This document shows, one piece after another, positions 9,072-17,117 of a stretch of 46,244 bases of DNA (the first letter of the stretch is position 1; each line of letters starts with the position of its first letter). The translations under genes and the position numbers were made by a program. The DNA comes from Promethearchaeota archaeon (lineage in GTDB: Archaea > Asgardarchaeota > Lokiarchaeia > Sigynarchaeales > SOKP01): assembly GCA_014730295.1 (NCBI GenBank), contig WJIN01000285.1, positions 1-46,244 on the forward strand, read 5' to 3'. Below the pieces are notes generated by a model. The model had not been told where the DNA came from. It saw only the letters and a list, made by a program, of their open reading frames with translations, and did no database searches.

Positions 9072-9827
9072 ATGGGAAGAAAGAAAAGGAAAAAAAGAGG
9101 ATTTCCCGTTGGGGTTTTAGTTGGTTTTGATCATCAAACAATCCATATTTGGAAGATATTTAGTGAGTCGGTAAAAAAATATAAAGCAATACCTCTAAAA
9201 CGAAAATGGAAAAATGCTACTGAGAAAGATTACTATCATTATTTTGAAGATTTAGTAAATATATTAAGACCTATTATTGATGAGGGGCTATGTAGCATTC
9301 TCCTTCTTGTTCCAAAATCAGAAAAATGGGCGGAAGCCTTTCTATCCCATATCGAGAAACACTACCACTGGTTGTTAAACTCACGGGGAAATAAACGTGC
9401 ATTTTTTAGTCAAATCATTGGAAATGCCAAGACTAGCAATTCGATCTGGTATTTACTTGAAAAGGAGAAAAATAAAAAGCATCTAGAAAATCTTATTGCC
9501 CAAGAGGGGTATTTCTTAATTAAACAACTAGAGAAAACCATAAATATGCAAAATCCTTCGTTTCAAGTATTTTATGGATTAGAAGAGGTTGAAAATCGAG
9601 TGTATAAAGGAGGAAAAAAAGACGATTCCGTATCTGATGATATTGATTATCTTCTCTTGACAGATACATTTCTAGAGAATCATCCCCAAAAAAATCGAAT
9701 CTATAGATTAAAACAGATTGCAAAAAATAAGGGTATACTTACGAAGGTTATTCCAGAAGAATGTTCTGCAGGTGAACGGATTAGTCAATTTGGTGGCTTA
9801 TTATGTTTTAAAGCTGTAAAATATTAG
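9072..9827 (+). CDS. Truncated Pelota/eRF1-like protein (domains 2 and 3 only)
   Basis: A 251-residue protein that reads like the last two domains of Pelota/aRF1. Residues 12-105 fit domain 2: VGVLVGFDHQTIHIWKIF, then a basic segment, then ILLLVPKSEKWAEAFLSHI. Residues 140-251 fit domain 3: FYGLEEVENRVYKG at 167-180, DYLLLTDTFL, and AGERISQFGGLLCFKAVKY at the very end, in place of the usual GIAAILR-type terminus. The N-terminal domain that enters the ribosomal A site is missing, and an in-frame TAA nine bases upstream shows the gene really begins here. There is no GGQ motif, so it should not release peptides. A role in ribosome rescue or ABCE1 recruitment is inference. Confidence 0.65.
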   Translation: MGRKKRKKRGFPVGVLVGFDHQTIHIWKIFSESVKKYKAIPLKRKWKNATEKDYYHYFEDLVNILRPIIDEGLCSILLLVPKSEKWAEAFLSHIEKHYHWLLNSRGNKRAFFSQIIGNAKTSNSIWYLLEKEKNKKHLENLIAQEGYFLIKQLEKTINMQNPSFQVFYGLEEVENRVYKGGKKDDSVSDDIDYLLLTDTFLENHPQKNRIYRLKQIAKNKGILTKVIPEECSAGERISQFGGLLCFKAVKY

Positions 9828-9871
9828 ACTTTGTTAAAAAGTAGCAAAAAAGAGATTATTATAGAGAGATT

Positions 9872-10999
9872 TTATATATTCGTTAATTCCTCTTGATATT
9901 TTATTACTTCCGCGTTCGAGATGTCTCTATCAAATTTAATCTCTTTTTGAATTCCTAAATACGCACATGCTAATTTGGCGGCCGCTGCGATTTCCGCTTT
10001 TTTCAAGGTTATCGAATATTCATCTCCAGGGTAATCCTCTCCACTAAAGGAGGGTTTTTGGAATTTTTTCTCTTGGATTTGAAATGTTCGCTCCGATTTC
10101 ATTTTATGCAATAGTGAGGCCATTTTATCAGCGACTATAAATGCCAGATTATTCTTGGTGACTAATCGAGTGATGTTATTTACATCAAAATAATTCAAAC
10201 TTTCAAATTTTGCTCTGAGATAACTTTTTAAATTCTCAGAATCTCGTTCACATTCGATTTCTGTCCAGTCGTGTATTGCCAATCTTCTTCTAAAGAAGAT
10301 AAGCTCCCAATCGATCTCCAACTCTTTTAAGAGCTCAAGCAATTTATCATCATTCGGAATTTTCGATTCTATAATGAGGAAAAGTTGTAGTCCATAATAT
10401 TTATGTTCCTGTTGGAGAAAAAATCCTCGCTGTTGCATGGAAGCGAGTATTTTAAGCTTTATAGAATATATATTATCGGATAAGTTCTTCTTCCCGCAGT
10501 TGAGATATATTACATTTCCCTCTTCATTAATATAATTACAATCAAGGAATCCCAAGATGCTCTCTTGATTTTCTTCAATAAAACTCATTAGTCCAGTGAG
10601 CGTAGGCTTAACATCAAACTTGATCAGATCCGTCTCATCAATCGTTACATAATCTGTTTTGCTTCCGCCAATCGATAATTTTATGGTATTCAATTGAAGA
10701 TCTTTTGATTCTCCAAATACCTCTTTTATAGCGTCATTAATTGGAAAGATTTCTTCTTCTAAGATTTTAATGTCTGCCATAGAACTCTCATAGGGATCTG
10801 GATCATTTAGCATTTTATTTAAAACAGGTGCTTCAGAGGCATCCACCTCAATATCATAATCCTTTGCTAGATCTCTGCGTACGATACAATAAGAGCGATT
10901 CTTTTTATTATACATTGAGAGCGAGGTATTCGCATCTATAACAGCTCTAAATTTCTCGTCCTTTTTGCTATCTCGTTCAGAACGGGTTCGTCTCCTCAT
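9872..10999 (-). CDS. Conserved-looking hypothetical protein, 375 aa
   Basis: I do not recognise a family. The protein starts with a charged, arginine-rich tail (MRRRTRSERDSKK), has an acidic and hydrophilic body with no membrane segments or signal peptide, and ends with a helical region (KKAEIAAAAKLACAYLGIQ). Cysteines are few and show no metal-site pattern. Codon use and regular helix/strand alternation look like a real soluble protein. It lies between the Pelota-like gene (convergent, 44 bases away) and a 59-codon frame on the same strand upstream. Confidence 0.75.
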   Translation of the reverse strand: MRRRTRSERDSKKDEKFRAVIDANTSLSMYNKKNRSYCIVRRDLAKDYDIEVDASEAPVLNKMLNDPDPYESSMADIKILEEEIFPINDAIKEVFGESKDLQLNTIKLSIGGSKTDYVTIDETDLIKFDVKPTLTGLMSFIEENQESILGFLDCNYINEEGNVIYLNCGKKNLSDNIYSIKLKILASMQQRGFFLQQEHKYYGLQLFLIIESKIPNDDKLLELLKELEIDWELIFFRRRLAIHDWTEIECERDSENLKSYLRAKFESLNYFDVNNITRLVTKNNLAFIVADKMASLLHKMKSERTFQIQEKKFQKPSFSGEDYPGDEYSITLKKAEIAAAAKLACAYLGIQKEIKFDRDISNAEVIKYQEELTNI

Positions 11000-11153
11000 C
11001 TATTTTATTCTCATTAATTTTATTTTTTATTCTCTATATTAAATAAAATACTATGATTTTATATTCTTATCTGAAATAAAACATACAAAAAATTATCATT
11101 CTGTTATATTAATTATTAGTGAGTTTAGGATTTCTTATTTATAAAATAAGATA

Positions 11154-11333
11154 TTATTCTAATTCATCTTCCAAAAAATAATTACCATCTTTTTTAATAT
11201 AGGTCATTTCGCTTCCAAAATTATTAATTACTCTATATTTATTGTTGTTTTCTTCCACTACTTCAATAGAATAAGGTAAACGTCTTTCTCTCACAATTTC
11301 TTTGGCGATCCTTCGCTTTTCTTCGGGTTCCAT
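11154..11333 (-). CDS. Small charged hypothetical protein, 59 aa
   Basis: A complete short frame from ATG at 11333 to TAA at 11154. The product is basic at the N-terminus (MEPEEKRRIAKEIVRERRLP), then forms an apparent strand-turn-strand region (SIEVVEENNNKYRVINNF, YIKKDGNYFLEDELE), similar in style to small beta-sheet proteins. It is followed after about 155 bases by the unknown 375-aa gene on the same strand. I know no family for it. Residue pattern and clean ends favour a real gene. Confidence 0.5.
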   Translation of the reverse strand: MEPEEKRRIAKEIVRERRLPYSIEVVEENNNKYRVINNFGSEMTYIKKDGNYFLEDELE

Positions 11334-11587
11334 ATTTATTAAAATCTTTTTTTCAAAAAAAAATTTACCCTCATATAACTTATTAAAATATTTGAGCTAT
11401 GAAGTTATTATCATGTGTTAATAATTTGTTATATAATAATAAAATAATACTAAAATAACGCTAGGATAAATTGGGGGTATATCCTCATTAGGTTTCCGAG
11501 GAGTTTTTTAGAATTATTAATTTTCAACTCTTTTTTTAATAAGATGCGAAACTATTTAATCAAATGGATGATTAAATAAAATTAGGT

Positions 11588-11596
11588 CTTATAAAT
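11588..11596 (+). promoter_or_regulatory. TATA-like box of the GT4 gene
   Basis: cttataaat is centred 25 bases before the ATG at 11617, which implies a leaderless mRNA. The rest of the 283-base gap 11334-11616 holds no gene that I can see. Confidence 0.45.
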
Positions 11597-11616
11597 TACT
11601 TTGTGGGATTCTGATT

Positions 11617-12864
11617 ATGGTAAGAGATAGGCTGCAAATAGGTATGTTCAGTGCTATGTATAGCCAAATGAACGGGTCTGCGCATGCTGTAAGGTTCTTG
11701 AGTGAAGCTTTAGCAGAGCTTGGACATGATGTCCATGTATTCGCACCACGTATAGAAAATGGAGAGGATAAACCCGATCATATCCATTATCATGATTTAG
11801 GTGGGGCCCGCGTGGCAAAGAAAACTGGATTTGTACTAAGTGTACCCTTACATAAGATTTTTAATTGTGATTACAGCGATTTAGATATTGCCCATATCCA
11901 AACCCACGCGTCTATTGGCGCATTAGGTATCAACTGGTCTAAAATGTTAGGATTACCGATGGTTGGTTCCCATCATAGTCCAATGACATTTTATGCCGCC
12001 CAATACGTACCGATAATCGGCAGAATTTTATCTAAAAATGATCTTATATGGAGATATGAACGTTTAGTTATGGAAAAGTATGATCTCTGTCATGTTCCCA
12101 CAAAAACTAAGAAAGAACTCCTTATGAATTATAGATTTAAAGAACCTATTGTAGCGCTTAGTAATGGAATACGGGATTATTATTTTAAAGAGATGAAGGA
12201 AAATGGAATTCGGGAAAAATATGGAATTGATGGCAAAAAAGTCCTACTCTACGCATCTCGCTTATCACCAGAAAAACATCCAATTCAAGTTATCAAAACT
12301 TTTTCAAAGATCCATAAACGTATTCCGGACTCACATCTGCTTCTTGTGGGTAGTGAAGGCCCATCTACGGAAAAAGTTCAAAAAATTGTAAACAAAAGAA
12401 AATATCGAAATTACGTGTCTTATGCTGGCAGAGTACCTTTCAACGACCTTTTAAGATTATATAATGCTGCAGATGTTACATGCCTATGGTCGTGGGTTGA
12501 AGCTGAAGGATTAGTACTTTTAGAAGCAATGGCGCAGGGTACACCAAATGTCGGTGCAAATGGCAGTGGAATTGCAAACGTGATAAGACATGGAAAAACA
12601 GGTTATTTGGCGAATAATCTTAAAGAATTTGAAGACTACGTTGTAAAAATACTCGATGATGATGATCTTAGAGCTCAAATGGGAAAGAATGCAAAAGAAG
12701 TAGCAGAAGAACACAGAATTGAAAAAGTAGCTCAAAATTGGGTACAATTGTATAACTTTACGAAAGATGAACTATTTCCATTACGATATTATAGAAAGGA
12801 ACGAAGGAAGCGAGTAGAACTAACAAAGAATTTTATAAAAGATCTTCCCAACGTCTATTTCTAA
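11617..12864 (+). CDS. GT4-family glycosyltransferase
   Basis: A 415-residue retaining glycosyltransferase of the GT-B fold. The N-terminal Rossmann half opens with IGMFSAMYSQMNGSA (acceptor-side glycine loop) and includes HIQTHASIGALG and GSHHSPMTFYA. The C-terminal half has LLYASRLSPEKHP, LLLVGSEGP and the nucleotide-sugar motif EAEGLVLLE (E-x7-E) near 294-302. Closest in layout to glycolipid-forming GT4 enzymes such as alpha-monoglucosyldiacylglycerol synthases; substrate is not readable. It is probably peripheral on the membrane, judging from basic patches at the C-terminus (RKERRKR). It ends four bases from the convergent archaemetzincin. Confidence 0.9.
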   Translation: MVRDRLQIGMFSAMYSQMNGSAHAVRFLSEALAELGHDVHVFAPRIENGEDKPDHIHYHDLGGARVAKKTGFVLSVPLHKIFNCDYSDLDIAHIQTHASIGALGINWSKMLGLPMVGSHHSPMTFYAAQYVPIIGRILSKNDLIWRYERLVMEKYDLCHVPTKTKKELLMNYRFKEPIVALSNGIRDYYFKEMKENGIREKYGIDGKKVLLYASRLSPEKHPIQVIKTFSKIHKRIPDSHLLLVGSEGPSTEKVQKIVNKRKYRNYVSYAGRVPFNDLLRLYNAADVTCLWSWVEAEGLVLLEAMAQGTPNVGANGSGIANVIRHGKTGYLANNLKEFEDYVVKILDDDDLRAQMGKNAKEVAEEHRIEKVAQNWVQLYNFTKDELFPLRYYRKERRKRVELTKNFIKDLPNVYF

Positions 12865-12868
12865 ATAT

Positions 12869-13660
12869 TTAAAAATTATATTGTTGCTTCACTATATGTA
12901 ATCTACTCCTACATTCATTACATAAAAAAATAGATTTACTGTCTATCTTTTCAATATTGTTAGAATAACTCATCACACATAAATCATTTTCGCAATGTTC
13001 TATTCCTAAGATTAAATGCCCGATCTCATGAATAATTTCTTTATTTAATCGTTCTTCAAATAGTTTCTCATTATTGGCTCGGTCATAAAAGGTTTCCTTT
13101 AATTTAAGCGTTGAAACAATACAAGACTGATGAGGAACATGGGCTTCTCCTATTAAAAAGATGATATTATTATTGCTTGATGAATAAAGGGGTAGATCTG
13201 TAATCGCGATTATTTGATCTAAATTATATTGTTCTTTTTTACTTATAATTAGTTGATGGAATTTATTTGTTGGATGTAAACTTAGAAGTTCTGAGGATTC
13301 TTCGATATCTTTTAATTCTTTCATAATCCCTTTTGAAAACACCTCAGTAGAAAAATCATAGGAACCAAGATGGTGAACATGAAAGAAAAAGGAGGGATAG
13401 ATTTTCTCTAAGTTATAGAGGATATTTTCAAATAAATTGGTGTCATTTCCAAATTCTCCCACGAAAATAACTCCTAAATGACTTGGAAACGAGATTGGAT
13501 TTACAGATTTATCTAGTTTAAAATCTTGTGTGGAAGAGATACCAATTTTATAGATATAGCGCTTAAAATCGCTAAGTTTTTTTTTAAATCTCGATTTCTG
13601 TCGTGAGAGTTTTTTCTGATATCTACGAATTTTTCTCTGATATTTTCGATAACGACTCAT
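12869..13660 (-). CDS. amzA: Archaemetzincin-family zinc protease
   Basis: A 263-residue metzincin. The zinc site HEIGH is at 211-215, with Gly219, His222 and then Cys223, Cys228, Met230, Cys247 and Cys250. This matches the archaemetzincin pattern with its extra cysteine zinc finger and Met-turn. One feature is unusual: there are three residues, not two, between His215 and Gly219. The N-terminal ~40 residues are a very basic coiled-coil-like extension (RKYQRKIRRYQKKLSRQKSR) not seen in the compact ~180-residue archaeal enzymes. No signal peptide, so the protein is likely cytosolic. Physiological substrates of archaemetzincins are unknown. Confidence 0.85.
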   Translation of the reverse strand: MSRYRKYQRKIRRYQKKLSRQKSRFKKKLSDFKRYIYKIGISSTQDFKLDKSVNPISFPSHLGVIFVGEFGNDTNLFENILYNLEKIYPSFFFHVHHLGSYDFSTEVFSKGIMKELKDIEESSELLSLHPTNKFHQLIISKKEQYNLDQIIAITDLPLYSSSNNNIIFLIGEAHVPHQSCIVSTLKLKETFYDRANNEKLFEERLNKEIIHEIGHLILGIEHCENDLCVMSYSNNIEKIDSKSIFLCNECRSRLHIVKQQYNF

Positions 13661-13813
13661 GGAGGCATCTTTGAATTAAGCCAAATTTCTATTCTAATAA
13701 AAAGAATTTCGATATTTAGATTTAATGCTTTATAAAAATTTAATTTATTAAATAGATTTCTTTTATCAAGATAAAGTAAACCATATCTAATTATTACTTA
13801 TTCTTGATTTCTT

Positions 13814-14860
13814 ATGTCAGAAGATGAACATGATGAAGAAACCATAAATCCGCGCTCAGAACAAGATCAGACTAGTCAGGAAAGATCGGGTGAAAAAGAG
13901 GTTATTGAAAAAGATACGATTCCTCATTTTTTTCCAACATACCGAATCAAAAGAAGTTTTTACCCTATCCCAATAATTCTTGCGGTGCTATGTGCGGGAA
14001 TTCTCGCATACTTCTCAATTTTAGCAGGAATTAATATAGACGGGGGTTACTTTTCAGAAGCGGAAGGAGGGGCTCTTGCAGGACTTTTGAATGGTATCAT
14101 CTTTACCACGATGGCTGTCGGTTCTGCGTTTGTTATGATTTACTTTGTTAAGAAAAAAGGAATTGGGATATTAAAATATGTGTTCGGATTCAGTATTGGT
14201 TTTATTACCTTTTTTCAAACTTGGTTTTTTGCAGAGATTATCATGTTGGTGATTTTTAACCTATTTCCATATACCGAGAATCTTCAACTAATCTATAATA
14301 TCTCGGATTATGCCATTTTAGTTCCTTCAATTGCGGTTTTAAGCATTCTTCTTTTATATAAATATTTCACCACAGAAAAGATACGAGTAAAAAACTTTAT
14401 CATATTATATGTGAGTTTTTTAACTGGAGCAATTTTGGGTGTAATAATGCCCCTTTGGACAACATTAACCATATTAATTGGAATCTCCTTATGGGATCTG
14501 TTTGCAGTTCTCTATAAGAAGGGTCCAATTAAACAAATGATTGATCTTGCTTCAGAGGACCAAGAAATGGATGAAGATTTGAGGGAAAAAATCGAAAATG
14601 GAGAAGTGGAATATGATACTTCTAAATTAGAGATAGGGATAGGCGATTTAGCATTTTATAGCATGCTAACTTCTGCTGCTCTGATAATTACAAGTAATAT
14701 TATTATAATGATTCTTGTAGCAATCGCAATTATTATTGGAACGGGTATAACCATACAAGGCCTTAAAAGAAATAAAATCTTGCCCGGATTACCGATCTCC
14801 ATATTCCTAGGAATCGCTACCATGCTCATTTCATGGGGTATTTGGATTTTTCTCGTCTAA
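13814..14860 (+). CDS. Presenilin-type intramembrane aspartyl protease
   Basis: A 348-residue multi-pass membrane protein with about nine hydrophobic segments after a 45-residue acidic cytosolic head. All three presenilin/SPP signatures are present in order: LWDLFAVL with Asp228 in TM6, IGIGDLAFYS (the GxGD motif) with Asp278 in TM7, and LPGLPISI at 323-330 in the place of the PAL motif. The words LFAVLYKKGPIKQMI, GDLAFYSML and LPISIFLG are strikingly close to eukaryotic presenilin. An acidic loop (about 245-270) lies between the two catalytic helices, as in presenilin, where it is the autocleavage loop. It would cleave transmembrane helices within the membrane. Substrates are unknown. Confidence 0.9.
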   Translation: MSEDEHDEETINPRSEQDQTSQERSGEKEVIEKDTIPHFFPTYRIKRSFYPIPIILAVLCAGILAYFSILAGINIDGGYFSEAEGGALAGLLNGIIFTTMAVGSAFVMIYFVKKKGIGILKYVFGFSIGFITFFQTWFFAEIIMLVIFNLFPYTENLQLIYNISDYAILVPSIAVLSILLLYKYFTTEKIRVKNFIILYVSFLTGAILGVIMPLWTTLTILIGISLWDLFAVLYKKGPIKQMIDLASEDQEMDEDLREKIENGEVEYDTSKLEIGIGDLAFYSMLTSAALIITSNIIIMILVAIAIIIGTGITIQGLKRNKILPGLPISIFLGIATMLISWGIWIFLV

Positions 14861-14946
14861 CTTCTTATTCTCTCCTATGTACTGGAAATATTTATATGGT
14901 TTTGATAATAGAATCTAAATTAAGTATTGAGAATAGGAGCTCTTAT

Positions 14947-16140
14947 ATGAACGAAAATTTAATTGTCGAAAATGTAACAATCGTCGGTGTAGGCACCATG
15001 GGTCAGGAAATTGCTCAAGTGGCCCTAATGGGTGGATTTCAGGTAACTCTCTATGATATTAGTGAAGAAAGTTTGATAAAAGCCGAATCCTTTATTCAAA
15101 AGAATCTAACAAAACTCGAAGAAAAAGGAAAATTGCATGCTAACACAACTGTTCGAGATTTGCTCGCAAACTTAAAGAAAGAAACACGTCTTGAAGATGC
15201 TGTAAAGGAGGCGGATATGGTTATTGAAGCGATACCCGAAGTAATGGAATTAAAACAAGATCTTTTTCGAAAACTAGGAGATTTAACCCTAGAGCACACC
15301 ATCCTTGCGTCAAATACTTCAAATATGAAAATAACCGAAATTGCTAAGAAGTCAAATAAGGCAGACAGAATTGTGGGTATTCATTTTTTTACCCCAATTG
15401 TGATTTTACCCGCAATTGAAGTGATAAAGGGAGAACAGACATCAGATAAAACTATGAAAATCGCAAAAAAGTTTGCTGAAAGCCTCCCATGTCTTAGAGG
15501 TAGAAGGAAAATTATTTCAATCCAGAAAGAGACTCCGGGATTTATTGTTAACCGTCTTACCGGAACTAGCCTAGCTTATGTCATGTGGTTAGCGGAACAG
15601 GCCCTTGAAGAAAATATCCCCTTTGAACAGATTGATGCTGATGCAATTGCAATGCAAGGAGGGGGCCTCGGTCCATTAGCAAAATTGGATGTATTGGGGC
15701 TTGATGTGATCCTCCACAGTTTTAACTATTACGCTGAGACTCTTTCGAAGCAGCTGACAGCTCCTGATTTTCTAAAAGAATTGATTAAAAAGGGAAAATT
15801 GGGCAAAAAAACTGGAGAAGGGTTCTATGAATGGACGGAAGATGGTCAACCAGAGGCAGATTTTTCAAAAAAAGCTAATATGTTTAATCCAGAAATCTAT
15901 ATGGCTATCCAATTAAATGAAGGATGTCGGCTATTAGAAGAGGGTGTAGTTGAAGGATATAAAGAAGTGGATGAGGCTATTGTGGCAGCAATGAATATGC
16001 CAGGACCGTTCAGCGCGGGAAAGCGAAATTATAAAAAATGGGTTACGCTGTTGGAAGATTTCGCGAAAAAATCGGAAATGACATATTTTCGACCGTGCGA
16101 ACTGCTTAAATCGGGGAAATTTCTTGAAATGAAAAGGTAA
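14947..16140 (+). CDS. 3-hydroxyacyl-CoA dehydrogenase
   Basis: Oxidises 3-hydroxyacyl-CoA with NAD in beta-oxidation or a related pathway. The Rossmann motif VGVGTMGQEIAQ is near residues 14-25; MVIEAIPE, SNTSNMKI and the catalytic-loop GIHFFTP follow. The C-terminal part contains a first helical domain (ETPGFIVNRLTG, KLGKKTGEGFYEW) and then a shorter second copy (IYMAIQLNEGCRLLEEGV, MNMPGPFSAGK), giving 397 residues. I moved the start to the ATG at 14947: it has an aggag site seven bases upstream and puts the Rossmann fold at the N-terminus, while the frame is open from 14833 inside the preceding gene. Possible partner: the crotonase at 23450. Confidence 0.9.
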   Translation: MNENLIVENVTIVGVGTMGQEIAQVALMGGFQVTLYDISEESLIKAESFIQKNLTKLEEKGKLHANTTVRDLLANLKKETRLEDAVKEADMVIEAIPEVMELKQDLFRKLGDLTLEHTILASNTSNMKITEIAKKSNKADRIVGIHFFTPIVILPAIEVIKGEQTSDKTMKIAKKFAESLPCLRGRRKIISIQKETPGFIVNRLTGTSLAYVMWLAEQALEENIPFEQIDADAIAMQGGGLGPLAKLDVLGLDVILHSFNYYAETLSKQLTAPDFLKELIKKGKLGKKTGEGFYEWTEDGQPEADFSKKANMFNPEIYMAIQLNEGCRLLEEGVVEGYKEVDEAIVAAMNMPGPFSAGKRNYKKWVTLLEDFAKKSEMTYFRPCELLKSGKFLEMKR

Positions 16141-16249
16141 ACAAAAAATCCCAATTCATCTTTAATTAAAAACTGAGTTTAAATATAAGAGATTATTTAT
16201 CTTATATGTATTGATTCTTTTCAGTTAGTTTATTTTAAGGTGGTTTCTT

Positions 16250-16534
16250 ATATCCTCCAAAAATAAGAATGATTCACTTACACCGGGTGCTTTAAAAATT
16301 ATTGATTTTCTAAATCAAGAATTAGAAGTGAATAAACCCGTTGATATCCATGAAATCGTGGACCACACAGACCTTTCATGGACTTATATAAAAAAAATCC
16401 TCGAGCAATTTAGAGAAGAACAATATGTGGGATTTCACTTTGAAAAATTGGGTAATAGTTGGATCATCTGGAAGGATAGAGAACACGTACTCAAGCAACC
16501 ACGAAATACATGTGGCAGATTTTTAGATGAGTAA
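16250..16534 (+). CDS. Small winged-helix DNA-binding protein
   Basis: A small HTH protein. Its core KPVDIHEIVDHTDLSWTYIK is a helix-turn-helix, followed by a wing (YVGFHFEKLGNSWIIWKD). The first in-frame GTG is at 16328, but a full first helix (LTPGALKIIDFLNQELE) is encoded in the same frame upstream with no ATG, GTG or TTG before an in-frame stop at 16226. An ATA at 16250 follows aaggtgg by six bases and would give an MSSKNKNDSL-type start. I therefore place the start at ATA, with GTG 16328 (68 residues) as the conservative alternative. A TATA-like tract at 16178-16189 puts transcription upstream of both. Confidence 0.6.
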   Translation: MSSKNKNDSLTPGALKIIDFLNQELEVNKPVDIHEIVDHTDLSWTYIKKILEQFREEQYVGFHFEKLGNSWIIWKDREHVLKQPRNTCGRFLDE

Positions 16535-16595
16535 AAAAATTTTTTACCCCCGAACAAAATATAAAAAAAGAACGCTACTTGTACATGAAAGATTG

Positions 16596-16859
16596 TTATA
16601 ATATATCTTGTTTTAATTCCTCAATGATCTTTATTATTTTCCAGAGTTTAATAAAATGTTTTATTCCTAATGATATTAGGATTATTGATGCTCCAATGAA
16701 TACGCCTCCTATTATTCCAAGGCTCAAATTATTGAGATTTATTGTATTTTTATGATATAAGATACCGATAATAAACCATATTATCCCTAATAATATCTCT
16801 CCTACCACACTCTTTCTCAAATTAGATAGTTTTTTCTCGAATTCTTCAATTAGTTTCAT
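16596..16859 (-). CDS. Small two-helix membrane protein
   Basis: 87 residues: a basic amphipathic start (MKLIEEFEKKLSNLRKS), two hydrophobic segments (about 20-35 and 46-66) and an amphipathic end (IKLWKIIKIIEELKQDIL). A TATA-like box (aaatataata, 16881-16890) lies about 26 bases before the ATG, so it seems expressed as a leaderless mRNA. No family is recognised. Confidence 0.55.
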   Translation of the reverse strand: MKLIEEFEKKLSNLRKSVVGEILLGIIWFIIGILYHKNTINLNNLSLGIIGGVFIGASIILISLGIKHFIKLWKIIKIIEELKQDIL

Positions 16860-17117
16860 AAAATAATTTCTCTCTATTAGAAATATAATACAGGTTAGTG
16901 GATCTATCTATGTGGATATTAAAAATCGTTTCCATATTTTCTGTATCTTTGCTTACTTTCAATATTAATTCGTGGAATAAATTGCATTCAATTTTTCACG
17001 AAAACAAATAATAGAATAAGAAAAAGGAAAAATTAAAAAAAGAATACCTTAGAAATATTACCAATATTTCTTGATACTATAAAAGAATCAAAAATTTCAT
17101 AGTTGGAAAAAAATTTT

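Noticed and set aside
16910..17011. 33-codon frame (MWILKIVSIFSVSLL...) right of the small membrane gene
   Set aside because: The TATA-like box near 16886 fits its start but fits the minus-strand gene at 16859 equally well; no other support for a peptide this short.
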